Source: Phialocephala subalpina (Eukaryota; Ascomycota; Leotiomycetes; Helotiales; Mollisiaceae). From it: a DNA stretch of 64,000 nucleotides. Position numbers and translations under genes: made by a program. The notes under the pieces are model-generated. The model had not been told where the DNA came from, searched no databases, and saw only the letters and a program-made list of their open reading frames with translations. Each line of letters starts with the position of its first letter. Position 1 is the first letter of the stretch. Below are positions 33,616-45,199 of the stretch, in pieces. Where the stretch lies: contig FJOG01000006.1 of assembly GCA_900073065.1 (NCBI GenBank), positions 273,167 through 337,166 of the forward strand, given 5' to 3'.

Positions 33616-35503
33616 TTTCATGCCACTTTACTATGAACCACTATAACTTTTTTATTCTTTTATCTCTATATAAGATAATGTAGACTCACTATCTGTAGAT
33701 ACATTAGAGTCTTTTGCCTCAATTTGGCGATCTCTAACTTCAATTTGAGCTTTCTTAATAGCTTTAATCCCTGTAAACTTGGAATTTAGACTAGTTTTTA
33801 CTTTGTGCCGTTTCTTAGGCACTAATTGTTTTACCTTAGCTTCTAATTGTTTAATTTGAAGCTCTTATTAAGCAATAATAAAATCCTTCTTATTTATGCC
33901 CTTTATAATCTTCCTAAATAGTACTCTGCAAATTGCAAAGTTAATATCTTTAAGTCTCGTAATTTAACGAGTTTATTTCCTTATATTTTTACTCTTTTGA
34001 GGGGTTTCCCAAGTAATAAATAATCTATTTAAGTTCTAATTAAATATAAGCTCTTTTCTTAAAGTTTATTTAGTTTCCTTAGTTTAATTATTATTATTTT
34101 CAAGTAATAATTAATTTATTAAAAGTTTAATTATATAAACCGATTATAATCTTAAAGCTTATTACCTTGATTTGATATTAATTATTATCAAATTATTCTT
34201 TCGAGCTTTCTGATAATAATTCAAGAAATTCCGCTTTCCAAGAGGTATAAAATCAATCAAAAGAAACAAGAAACTAAGCTATTTTCGGTAAGTTTATTTC
34301 AAAGGACTAAATACCGATAAATCGAGTAGTTAGAGTATATATGAAGTATATACTGTGGAGGGGTAAACCTCTTAGAGTCAATTCTAGTGTCTGCGAACCA
34401 CGTAGAAAGCTGCCTAAAGAACTAAGATACAAGATGCCAGATCTCTTAATATATCCTCACCAAACCACGTGATACACCGCCTTGCCATTCTGCCCTGCCA
34501 CAATACAAGTAAAAATAAGAGGTAGATATTATTCGAATAGTATTCCAATATAAACTCCGTTGTCTTATAGCTTTTATAGCCGTCCAGAATAAGAAGTTAA
34601 GCCTCTAATGGGTCACGTGGAACCGTCTGAGGAATAAACACTTTATATAACCATTCTAAGGTAATAGCATTAAATGTTTAGCCGTTTTCGGTTATAGTGA
34701 ACTTTTAACCTTTGAACTCCTTTAATTTGGTAGAAAACTATTACTATTATACTAATTTGCCCTTAAATATTACAAGTGGGAGTAATATAACCCCTATTAC
34801 GGAGATATACTCGATAAAAAATATTTAAACCTTAAAACTAGGTTATTTTTTCTGAATAAAGCGTTTATAGATACTTTTAACCACTAATCCATTTTGTCCT
34901 TGGCTTTCTATGATCTTAGCTTCGTTTATATTCTAATGGTTCTCGGCTTTAATAGCCTTAATAATTAGAACTTCCAATTTTTGGAATTATACTTTAATGA
35001 TATCGGATATAACATTATTAACGCGTATAAAATCGATTTTGAATTACTTTTTAGTCTTAAAAATAGGATTCCGTCAAATAAAACTAGCTATCTATCGTTT
35101 TCTAAGTGGTATTATATCTTTCCTGATAGTTAAAATGCGCCCCGCAAAAGTCTTAATTTATATATATGTAGGATTTTGGCCTAAAGCTTCTTGGACTAGA
35201 ACCCAATTTGTGAGTCGCTGTTCTTGAACTGGGGAAAGCCTTTGATTAGGTTCTTGGGCTTCTTTTCGAGAAATACGGCCACTGATTCTGTCCTGAAGTG
35301 TAGACTTTAGAACCCCCTAATCCAAGTGAGCTTTGCGTATAGACTTCCCTTTTACTATTTCCTTAAGTGCTCTTTAGACGTCTTCTTTGGTATATAAGGG
35401 CTTTATCGTCGGTTCTTAGCGTCTGCAAAATTTGGAGTTAATCTATTAGAAGGTTATTAAGAAATAAATGTTTAAAGTGCGTGGGTGGGTGGGAGCGGTG
35501 AGC

Positions 35504-35540
35504 TAAGCGAGGTGGCCGATTGGGGGGGGGGGGTTGATCT
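35504..35540 (-). repeat. Transposon terminal inverted repeat, right
   Basis: Read on the minus strand it starts AGATCAACCCC with a long C-tract, then ATCGGCCACCTCGCTTA, pairing with the left end. The TA at 35541-35542 and its partner at 33572-33573 form the target duplication. Confidence 0.85.
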
Positions 35541-35656
35541 TAGCTCTTGTCTCTGATAGTGAACAGGAAGCTCTTGATTTGTTGTTCTGCTTCGTTAGTT
35601 ACATCTGGTACAACGGAGGACTCCTTGCCCTTTGCGTTCTTCTTTGGGGGCGCCAT

Positions 35657-38062
35657 GGTAGTACAATTCTCATGCAAAGTTTGAGGGGGTTTGTGTTGTC
35701 GTGCGCAAGGTTGGGTTGGGAAGTTGGGATCGAGGTTTATGGTCAGCTAAATATTCGAAAGTTCGGCGCGTCGAGGTGCCAGCGCGAAGCGACAAAGCCC
35801 CGTTCCGTTGAAGGACAATGTCGAAGCAGAACTCGACAATTGCGAGATTGATTGCGCAGATCGAAGTCGTCTGATGTTATTTGGTTAGCAAGAGCAGTCA
35901 GACTGCTTTAGAAGCAGTGTACACGCCGAAATTTCAGAGAAAGTACGTGACTCGTCGGAACTTGTCGAAGTGCGTGAGTCGTCTGTCGAGGAGGGAGATT
36001 GAGGGAGCAGGGGGACACTGTAAGAAAGTCCGAAACTGAGTACGAACTTGGAAACAGTGCAAGAATATTAAAAACAAGCAGATAATTACAAGAAGACCAC
36101 TACAAATTAAAAGGTGGTGTATTCTCTTGTTGATGTGGTTGTTGTCGGTAGTCAGAGTACTGTTCAAATCAACGGCAATTGTTTGATGTTGGAGTGTTTA
36201 TTTTTTGGGAGGAGGTAGACTTTTATAGACCGAAGCTCCCGGCTTTTATAACATGCTCATCTTCGAACGGAATAATTCGGTCGAGAGTCAAGTAGTGAAT
36301 GGATTCATGAAGAGAGGACGAGTTACAGGTCGTGCTGTACGGATGAGTCGTCCTCGACCTCTGAATGTAAGGACAGTAGAACAGACTTGGGCCATGAATG
36401 CTTGAACAGATTGACGGATTGATTCCCATCGGTATATTATGCGATTCAACTAGTTTTGAAGACCGGTCTCAGGGGGCCATCCCATATCAAAAATGCAACG
36501 TTTTCGGCGGTACACACGACATTGTCGAGCCTGGCAAGCACATTTTTCAAGGTTGATTGTTTGCAACACTACTGGACATTGCTTTATCTACTTCGCTTCA
36601 CGTCCAACCTCCGATATGTTTCATCATGCCTTTTGAGAGACGACGTGCTTGTTCTGGAAGGGATGCTAGCCACTCCCGAAGTCAGACCCAGTCACATGAC
36701 ATTGCAAATAAACCATCAATCAAAATCAAAAGGGGTTTGCAAAGCGAGCTTTTAGACATCGCAATACATACATAGATTACAGCTTTGAACTTTGATCTGG
36801 CATTTGCATGCTCTAGCCGTATACAAATGAAGCCTGCAGTCATGTGACCCGTGCTCAAACGCCTCAAATGAGGCAGAAAAACTGGCAAGAAAGTGAAAGA
36901 ACGTGATTTTGAGTCTGCCAATAGCAATTTGTATTGTATACAATGACTGTTGCTGGAGATGCAACATCTCTGGGAACAGAGGCACGACTTCCGAGGGGCA
37001 GTCCCTTCAGTTCCTAATGGCAGGCTTCGGGCCAATCTCGACTACTGCAGCATCGGCACCGAGAGGACTTCTCTTTACGTTGCATTACTTCGCATCAATA
37101 TTCGATGAAGGAATATTGAAGGGAGAGTCGAGATGTCGTTGGTTCTGGGTTGTCTAGTGAGATTACATAAGTCGATTCGCATAGATGGTCCTTATGTTTC
37201 CCATAGCTAAGGTTACCCCTATTTCTGTTTGTCTAACGGCTTCATTTTATTTTCACGTCAAAATCAAGGTCGCCCCAGCCTCACACCACAGCCCGGATGG
37301 CCAGCGCATGATATATCTCGTTGTACCTTGTGGAAGTTTCACAACATCGATTGGCTCACCATACCCATCACTTCGACCCTCGAATCTGCACCTCTGGAGC
37401 GGGATGCTCACCGAGGTACAAAAGTGTGAAAGCGCCTGATTTCCACACATCTGGACATGAGTGTGACCAGATGCGGCGTCTCGTACCTTGGCGTAAGGCT
37501 GAGTAGGAAGAGACGGGCAAAGCATCCTGACCCTGTCAAAATTTTCAGTTGAGACATTCACGACGAAGCTTCATTGTTGCTGCGTTTGCTGGAAACTTTC
37601 TTCGTCGTCGAAGTCTTCCACAATGTACTTGAGAATCTCGAGACATTCCAGTCATTTCTCCCTATCCCTTCAAAATTGTTGCCTTCCGCGTTCCTACCCG
37701 GTGTACTTCGTACAGTTTATTGATGCATTTGACTGCTATTTCGGATGTGCCAAGTACGCTTGTGGCGTCAGGCAGATTATGTTCATGGCTCCAGGCTTAT
37801 TTCAGCCTCAAAGCCGCCCAAAAGAATCCCTCGAAACAAATTCTCCGCGTTTAATCGAGACCTTCGAAATATCATTCGTCCAAAAGACCCCTGAAGTTTG
37901 CGCCTCACATCAGAACATCTCGTTTGCTGCAGCCATGCTTCAGCTGCCAAGCCCAATTCACAAAGTCTCACCCATTATTTTGGAGATATCAATTCAAGCT
38001 CTCCCACCCCACAATGTTGTCGCTATCGCGTCCGATCTCTCCACTTTCTTTCCTCAGATATA
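35657..38062. other. Intergenic, no confident gene
   Basis: This is 2.4 kb between two well-supported genes. A minus-strand frame at 37253-37561 has several cysteines and could belong to a small secreted protein, but it lacks a convincing signal peptide or exon structure. Elsewhere only short unsupported frames are seen. Confidence 0.5.
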
Positions 38063-40570
38063 ATGTCGGCCAAGATGCGCATACCAGCTTTGATTCTAGG
38101 TGCCGCCGCGTTGGCAAATGCAGCAGGTATATCCTCATTTCGAGCGACGATAGAACACGATAGCTAAACTTGATAGGTACTCCTTGCGCGTCTATCAGCG
38201 CTGCCAGTGCTTCATGGGCGAATAGCGCGGGTAGGTCAAGCAATTTGCTGGCATTGACTAGTTGCTAACGAAGATCCTAGCAACTTCTACCCTCTATGTC
38301 AAGCCTTCGATAGCTATGGCATGTCTAGAATCCGTTCCATTGGACGCAAATCTTTCCAGCGCATTCATTGATTACATCACACCGCACATGCAATTCCAAA
38401 GCACAATCTCGTACCTGAAGGATCCTCCAAAAGGCTGGACCCTGGCAGGTGCTGATATCTTTGGTGGACTCACTCAGATTCAAAACAATCTCAAGAGTGG
38501 AGTCTATACAAATCAATGGAGTTTTGAGAAGGATCTTTGGACGTTGATCAATGTCCTTCCTCACGATTTCCATTTCAACTTGCCGCTGCCTTTGTTGGAA
38601 GTCTTCTTTTTCAAGACCAGGACCCCGCTTGTGTCCATATCTTCTAATTCGAGTGTTCCCGGGGTCTACTTCTTCAGTATGTTTTTTCCTCATATTATGA
38701 TTGCCTCGACCAAACACTAACATTTCGAAACAGGCGACATAGATCAGTATTTGAACGAAAATACGGACTGGACACCCTCTCCAATCACAAAAATAGAAGG
38801 CCAAGATGCTGTTACATTCCTCGAAAAGATGTCCGTCACAACAGATCAATTTCAGGATCCAGACGCTCTGTACAATCGACTTTTCTACAACCCAGCAGCA
38901 GCTCTCCGAGAACAATTTGGCCAGTACTATACCGGTGGATGGATGTTCGGCTTCGACAATGATACGATCACGTACAATTTCGAAAATGGAAGTACACAAG
39001 AGTTCTTCACATATGCAGCTATTTCTCCAGAAATCGATTTCACGGATATCACCGACGGAGCTTCGCTCTTCCAAGTAGCAGAAGTTCTACCCAACGCGCC
39101 AACAAATCAGAAGCGGGATCTCGAGGATCGTGAACAGCTCACGAAATGGACCAGAAGGATGGTAAACAAGAGGCAATCATCAACGTCGTTGGAAATGCCT
39201 GGCTACCCAACACCCTGGATCGTCCACCCCGAGGATCCATATACCGCTGGCTTCTTCCTTGATTCAGGAGTTGCTGTCCTGTCTATGACTGCCTTCGTAG
39301 GCCTCAACGAAACCAGCACAACAGCTCAAGCAAACCAGCAAGCAGTCATCCAAAAGTTCTTAGCACAATGCAAGACCGTTGGCGCCACACAATTGATCGT
39401 TGATCTCAGCGCTAACGGGGGAGGTGACGTCTTCAGCGGATACGATGCATTCAAACAATTATTCCCAGCCATCGTGCCTTACGGAGGATCGAGAATGCGA
39501 ACCAGTCCTTGGATCGACTATATGGGAGATGTGTACTCTCTTGCCGGCATCTACAACGAGTCACTCTCTCCTCCATGGGAGATTCAGGGAACGTCGACTG
39601 TTAACCTGACTCATTTCTCAACGTTCAAGGATCTCGCAGGCCCTGATCGGATTTATGGTGATAATTTCATGGCTACGACGAGAGCGAATTTGAGCGATTT
39701 GTTGATGACGAGTGGATTCTCGGTGTATGGGTATGGAGATTTACCTTCTATCCCGACTGCGGCTTTCACAGCTGAGAACATTGTCATGTTGCTTGATGGA
39801 GGGTGCGGATCAACTTGTGCTATCTTCGCCGAGTTCATGAAGTCTCAAGGTGGTGTACGATCTGGTAAGCTCCATTGTCCAAACAAAATCAGATCCAAAA
39901 CTAACATCCCATAGTCGCAGTTGGAGGCAGAGCACAAACAGGGCCCATGCAAGGTGTCGGCGGTTCAAAAGGAGCACAAGAACTCCCCTACGAACAACTA
40001 GAATTCTACCGCGACGGCATCCCCGTCGTAACCTCCATCCTCAAGAATCCACCCACCTTACCCACAAATGCCGCCGTCCCACCCTCACTCTCAGACTCGA
40101 CACCCCTAGGCTCCAAGACTCGCCTCAACTCCGGCGGTCGAGTCAATTTCAGAAATAACATTCGAGATGGCGACACTTCTCAAACCCCCTTACAATTTGT
40201 ATACGAAGCTGCGAATTGTAGGGTTTTTTATGAAGCGGAGGATATTTTCGATATGAGTAATCTGTGGAATAGGGTTGCGAATGTTACATGGGGAGGAACG
40301 AAGTGTGTTGATGGAAGTAGTGGTGGGAGTGGAGGGAATCTGATGGGGAATGATGCTTTGAGTACGATTGCGTACGATGCAAAGGTGAACTCTAAAGTTG
40401 TGGTTCCGGCAAGTCCTGGATTGGTGACTATGGGTTCCGGACCGGGAACTGGAAGTGGTAGCAACGTGGCGACGTTCAATTCTGTTGTGAAGAAGTCGGG
40501 GGCTGTGAGGAATTTGGTTGGTGGGAGTGTGGGGTTGTTGGCTGTTGTGGTTGGATTCTTACTTTTTTAA
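38063..40570 (+). CDS. Secreted CPAF-like S41-family peptidase, probably GPI-anchored
   Basis: Five exons (38063-38126, 38177-38230, 38281-38676, 38734-39864, 39915-40570) give 766 residues. The N terminus is a signal peptide (MRIPALILGAAALANAAG; a second ATG at codon 5 would also serve). Early residues CASISAASASW and ACLESVPLD match the start of fungal tail-specific-protease-like proteins. The catalytic half has LIVDLSANGGGDVFSGYD and MLLDGGCGSTCAIFAEFM, where the Ser near residue 531 sits at the position of the S41 nucleophile. The C terminus is Gly/Ser-rich and ends with LVGGSVGLLAVVVGFLLF, a tail suited to GPI attachment. Introns are 50-57 bp. Fungal members are abundant and mostly uncharacterised; proteolytic activity is inferred from the motif only. 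Confidence 0.88.
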
Positions 40571-40642
40571 TGAAGCTTTAGAGGTGGTGAGAGAGGAGTT
40601 CTATCTTTGGGAGAAGATGTGCAAGCATACGGATGCATAGAG

Positions 40643-41073
40643 NNNNNNNNNNNNNNNNNNNNNNNNNNNNNNNNNNNNNNNNNNNNNNNNNNNNNNNNNN
40701 NNNNNNNNNNNNNNNNNNNNNNNNNNNNNNNNNNNNNNNNNNNNNNNNNNNNNNNNNNNNNNNNNNNNNNNNNNNNNNNNNNNNNNNNNNNNNNNNNNNN
40801 NNNNNNNNNNNNNNNNNNNNNNNNNNNNNNNNNNNNNNNNNNNNNNNNNNNNNNNNNNNNNNNNNNNNNNNNNNNNNNNNNNNNNNNNNNNNNNNNNNNN
40901 NNNNNNNNNNNNNNNNNNNNNNNNNNNNNNNNNNNNNNNNNNNNNNNNNNNNNNNNNNNNNNNNNNNNNNNNNNNNNNNNNNNNNNNNNNNNNNNNNNNN
41001 NNNNNNNNNNNNNNNNNNNNNNNNNNNNNNNNNNNNNNNNNNNNNNNNNNNNNNNNNNNNNNNNNNNNNNNNN
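40643..41073. other. Assembly gap (431 N)
   Basis: A run of N joins two contigs 72 bp after the peptidase stop codon. Its true size is unknown. Sequence on the right is unlike that on the left. Confidence 0.99.
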
Positions 41074-43260
41074 AGGATTGATAGAGTATATATTATGATA
41101 ATGATAAGTGTATACTCCGTCTAGGTTCCTAGACGGCAGGGAAAGAAAATACCACTTCCTTTTCTACATCTAGAAGGAAACTGTCACAGTTGTCGAGTGG
41201 AAGCAACTGCCAAGCGATGTTATCCTCAGAACGGTAATGAAGTTGAAATGAAGAATGGATGTGGCGTCTTTGGGCGTAGCGCTGCAGCTGCAGCTGCAAC
41301 TGATCTAGACGAGCTTGCAAATAACGAAGGGCCCTTTTATGGATCGAGAACAACTGGACGTAGTCCTCAAGTTATGTCGCCAGATCCCATGAGTGATAAC
41401 GAGGAGGGACACGAGGGTTGCAGACTCGATGCTCGACTCCATCAGGAGGGCTATTGTGTCCTGTGATAACCGGTGGGTAAGCCCTCGCCAACAGCATCAT
41501 TTGTTCTTGTTATTTGGAGAAGTGTCATGATGTTTTGTGCAGCTTTGCGAGGAAGTCTCTTTGCCTAGTTGTTTGCTGTGAGTGGAGCCAATCCGCGAGC
41601 TGGATGATCGAGATGTCCTTATACTTTCCGATTCTGACACTCTAGATGTATTTGCTGCTTTGGAGTTTTGGTTCTGAAAGGAACCGATTTGAACTTTGAA
41701 TATTCAGAAAGTGCATCGCGCAATATTCATCTCACCCTGTGTAGGACGCCAGGAAGTATCACCAAACGAAGTTCTAAACTTTCTGCTCTTCTACACGTCA
41801 GAAAGATGTGCATCGCTTCAATGCTGGCTATTTGCTCCCAATCAAACATTTCTCTCGAAACAGATTTTCAAGTCAGACAGCTCATGAAAGCAAAAGAGAG
41901 ATGATGATGACGGGTCGCAGAAATGGGTCTGTGGGGGAAAAACTCGCAAAATTGAAAGATCTGGGGACTCTTAGGGCATTCAAGTTGGTCTGTGTTTGTT
42001 TTGCCTACATCTTAGCCACTTGTAGCCATCGCATTTACTGACGCCCATCCCCCTGAAAGTCACAAGGTACTCCTCGTCTATTTTCCTCGCCAAGTCCGGC
42101 ATTGACGAAAAGGGGCGAAATAATTCCACGAGGGCTAGTATCCCTTGTCAAAGTGTTAGCGGCTGTTGGAACAAAGGCGATCAACCCGAGTGGATGTTTT
42201 TGGAGGAGAGTTTGATGTTGCCATGTGGCTCTCTTGGAAAAGGTGGCGTTTGTGCACGTTGTGTTCGGTGGTTGACGAGGGATCGAGGGATCGAGATTTG
42301 GGCTCGTCCTCGGACTGCGAATACTGAGAGTTTTCGGTAGTTGAGATGTTAAATAACAGCTTGTCGAGACTTTGCATGGTATATTGATCATTGAGTGTTA
42401 TATCTGGCACACTCAGACCGTATTTGCAAAGTGTTCATTGGCAGAGGTATACGTGCAGCACATGTACGTCGAAGTTCCTTGTCAAAATCTATGTTATCGT
42501 CCATCTGGATCGTTGAGAGATGACGAAATATAATTACTTGATAATCTCTTCTCAAAAGATAGTTGAAAACGTTCTCTAAACTGCCATCGAGTGTTGGCTT
42601 GACGACTCACGTGACACTAAGCGATGAGCTCAAAGCCGCTGCCGATTTCAGACGACAATTCCCCATTCTCGCGATCGTCATTCTGCGTCACACCCATTTC
42701 ATTGCGCCTTTTCATCAACCTTTCAAAAACACCCGAAAGCCGTTTCAAAATGCGGTGAGAATAGGGTTTGTCCCGCAATTAGCGTTGCTACCAGGATCAT
42801 CCATTTTGACGTCGAGACACCGACTCGCGTCCTCGCTTGGAGCAGTTGAACGGAAGATCTTGGGTAGAAATGCATGATGGGGCAAATGAGCAGATGTGGC
42901 TGACCGCCTCACCCGCGATTTTTGGTCTGCGGATCCTGGCGTTGACGAAATATGAATAGAGAGAGACGGGGGAGGTGACGTCCTTACTGGGTTGGTCGAG
43001 CCAAGGAGTCCGGCTTGGAAATCAATGTCGAAGGATAGGAGTGGGGAGGAAGCCGAGTCCGATGGAGTGAATACGTGGGGGCTAATATTATATTGGGTTG
43101 GTGTACCTGTTTGATTTCCTTCCTGTTATCTCAAGTTAATCTTGCTTTTGTTCTGCTTTAACTTCTTTCCCCAGACTCGATGTTTTGTTTTTGCTGTTGA
43201 TACTGCCAGCTGTTGGTGTGGCTTGAGACGACTTGAAAAGAGAGGACTCCGAGGAGGGCA
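41074..43260. other. Intergenic or fragmentary, no confident gene
   Basis: A minus-strand frame at 41129-41353 (FSIHKRALRYLQARLDQLQL) looks like an amphipathic helix. It distantly resembles the start of fungal DUF6594 proteins, but it has no continuation and a stop lies upstream. The rest, including frames at 41668-42041 and 42156-42410, has no recognisable product. Confidence 0.45.
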
Positions 43261-43891
43261 ATGTCCAAGATCTCTTTCACGATTGCTTTGCCGCACGACG
43301 GACCAGAGGGGAACCGAACGCCGCAATTCTTCTTGTCGACGAGCAACAACACGTATTTGAGTTTCAAGGGGATGGACTTCAAAGGAGCGAGATTTGGAAA
43401 TAGTAATGCCACAAGTGGGTGGAAGAGCAGGTTCGAATACAGTGTTGTGGCTGCCAAGGGCATCACCAAGTTCTCGATGTGAGCCGAAAAGGGTGGTTGA
43501 TAAGACGCTGCGACGCTGATTCGGGAGTAGCATGATGAACACTTCCGTTATTTTGCCACCGCTATCTTGGGGTCTTCCTGGACCACCTGCAAAGGCGAAT
43601 GCCAAAAATAAGGAGGAAGAGAAATCCAAGTCCAAGTCAAAGGGATCAAGTCGAGGAGGTTCCAGTTCCAAGTCATCTTCGACGAGATCGTCCAGGGCCA
43701 GTTGTTAGTTTCATCACTTATTGCCAAGAAGCCGACTGACGATATCAGATGAGAGTAGAGAAAGTTCGAGGCGGAGCGAAAGAGGTAGCGAAAGAGGAAA
43801 GGAGCGACCCAGAATAAGATACGACGATCCGCCCAGAAGACTTCGAGAACTTGAAGACGAAGCGTATGTGAAGCATGGGAAGAGGGGATGA
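43261..43891 (+). CDS. Small basic RS-rich hypothetical protein
   Basis: Three exons (43261-43478, 43531-43703, 43749-43891) join in frame to give 177 residues. The first part is a compact region (MSKISFTIALPHDGPEG, then TYLSFKGMDFKGARFG). After a short PPLSWGLPGPP linker comes a Lys/Ser-rich stretch, then an Arg/Ser/Glu-rich segment (SRESSRRSERGSERGKE), and the end RIRYDDPPRRLRELEDEAY. The composition suggests a nuclear or RNA-associated protein. No family is recognised. The introns are 52 and 45 bp with GT-AG ends; the first has donor GTGAGC. The chain of frame-consistent joins is the main evidence. Confidence 0.65.
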
Positions 43892-44659
43892 CGTAAGTCA
43901 CCGAGAGACACTTCTCGTGGAATTGTGGACCACTTCTCAGGCGGGTGATACAGGCATTGGTACAGACGCTTTGGGCAAATCGATGAGCAACCTTCTAGAT
44001 TGCAGAAGTGAGCGAGCGAGGAGCATAGGAGTTGTAGGTAGTAGGTACGGAGTTTGGGTATGGAGTTCTGCTGATAAGGTTTCATGGTCGGTATGAAATG
44101 AAGAACAGGACATTTAAATGTCGCGATATCACTGATATCCAAACGCAATTAACAAGTCTCTACCGCCGACTTCTGTCGACTGTTGATGCTTTGCTGATAT
44201 GGGACCACATCGAGAGGACTTTTCAACTTGATTTGTCCGTTCAGCAACAGCAAATACTACTGCCGTGGTAGCCCGCTACCTAGGAATTGATGCGGAAATG
44301 TCCTCATCCACACCAGACATTTTTTTTCAATGTTTTCCGTCCTACCTGACTTACCTAGGTGCGCGGCTCTTTGCGTTCGTTGGGGTTGTGTTCTCGCGCC
44401 GCCCCTTCCCTTCCAAGCCTCCTTCCCACCACAACAACACCACATCGCTTCCTTCCTCATTCGATGAGGCTAGCGCTTCTTTGTTTGCATCCTCGTTCGT
44501 TTTTCTTCTTCTTTCCATCATCACAACATCATCATGACGACAGCATTGCAACTGGTAAGTCTCCCATGTCCTTTATCATTGCGCTTGCACCTCACTGATG
44601 CATCATAGACGTCGCTGATGCTTTTGGCTAGCCACGCATAACCACTACCCAGATACCTC
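43892..44659. other. Intergenic, possible mini-exon
   Basis: At 44534 an ATG followed by seven codons runs into GTAAGT, which looks like a first exon and donor. No downstream acceptor gives a convincing continuation in the frame of the next long ORF because a TAA intervenes. Otherwise no gene is seen. Confidence 0.4.
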
Positions 44660-45199
44660 ATGGACATCGTTTCTCTTCTCGATCCCTCAGCGAAGACTTC
44701 GGATCAGTCCTGCAGACCACCTTTCGCATCGAAGGGGCCTAAGGAAACGGGAGATTCCGCGGTAGAGCTTGTGCCAAAATTTGATCTTACGGATTCAGAG
44801 TCGAATTCAGATACGGTCACAGATCCACCATCGCCTCCATTGGTTATCGACGCTGCCTTTCTCGCTCCAGTCGAGCCTCAACTGCAAGAGGGAATATCTC
44901 ACCTACCACGTCCAACATCGTACAGACCTTCGCGAGATACTATATTCGATACTGAACACCTTTCGAAGATCTCTCGACGCGCACAGGAAATTTCTGCGCC
45001 GCAAGCCTATCGATACAGATATCATCCCTCAATCTGTCCCAAGGCAATCCACTCGGCGATCGTCATTCCATCCGACAACGAGCAGGCGTTCAGTTTACCT
45101 TCTTTGCGACAGGTCTCTCAAAATCAGAATCTCCCATCGATCCTAGGACTTTTTCCTCAACTCGAGTCACGATGGCAGGCGAAGCGTCCAAGCAACTAA
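44660..45199 (+). CDS. Hypothetical Ser/Pro-rich protein
   Basis: An open frame of 179 residues runs from ATG 44660. It is Ser/Pro-rich and appears largely disordered (DLTDSESNSDTVTDPPSPP), with a later segment SLPSLRQVSQNQNLPSILG. No family is recognised and no membrane or secretion signal is present. Its last 28 bases overlap the start of the next ORF in a different frame, so it could be an independent gene, an upstream ORF on the same transcript, or the 5' part of a frameshifted gene. Confidence 0.45.
   Translation: MDIVSLLDPSAKTSDQSCRPPFASKGPKETGDSAVELVPKFDLTDSESNSDTVTDPPSPPLVIDAAFLAPVEPQLQEGISHLPRPTSYRPSRDTIFDTEHLSKISRRAQEISAPQAYRYRYHPSICPKAIHSAIVIPSDNEQAFSLPSLRQVSQNQNLPSILGLFPQLESRWQAKRPSN

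Larger units (their letters stand above)
33574..35540 (-). mobile_element. Fot1/pogo-type DNA transposon, RIP-degraded
   Basis: The 1,967-bp element is bounded by inverted repeats beginning AGATCAACCCCC and flanked on both sides by TA, the target duplication of the Tc1/mariner superfamily. On the minus strand near 35200-35400 a decayed transposase reads STLQDRISGRISRKEAQE, then QRLSPVQEQRL and NWVLVQEALGQNP, the helix-turn-helix and CENP-B-like DNA-binding region of Fot1/pogo transposases. That frame holds in-frame stops, including one where a conserved Trp-type codon reads TAG. The interior is very AT-rich, as expected after RIP. Length fits the Fot1 family (about 1.9 kb). The element is non-autonomous now. 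Confidence 0.9.
30982..35656 (-). pseudogene. Hypothetical nuclear-type protein gene split by transposon
   Basis: ATG 35656 opens MAPPKKNAKGKESS, and the frame is cut at 35541-35542 by a transposon. It resumes in the same frame at 33571 once the element and one TA copy are removed, reading DKSYAPFCNNLVEAF across the site. The joined gene has exons 35656-35541 plus 33571-33392, then 33334-32840, 32788-32719 and 32658-30982, giving 845 codons. The product has a helical N-terminal domain, a Ser/Thr-rich linker, a basic helical segment (NMKARLRKIKKEGYE) and a long disordered C-terminal half with many Lys/Ser phosphosite-like patches, ending KSRTKIIAEAYAKK. The basic segments suggest a nuclear protein; no family is recognised. 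With the insertion, translation ends in a TAA at the junction after 38 codons, so this allele is probably null. Confidence 0.85.

Noticed and set aside
33574..35540. Transposon-sized interval as a long intron
   Set aside because: The ends read AGATC and GATCT with TA duplications, not GT-AG, and the interior encodes a decayed transposase.
38325..39074. 249-codon minus-strand ORF
   Set aside because: It is antisense to the well-supported S41-like peptidase exons and spans their intron without structure of its own.
40607..41124. Frames running through the N block
   Set aside because: Their bodies consist of undetermined bases; they are artefacts of the assembly gap.
41129..41353. Possible DUF6594 protein
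   Set aside because: Only one short amphipathic stretch is present, with an upstream stop and no continuation; the resemblance is too weak to list as a gene.
43126..43671. 181-codon minus-strand ORF
   Set aside because: It overlaps a plus-strand gene whose three exons join in frame with GT-AG introns; the minus frame has no resemblance to anything.
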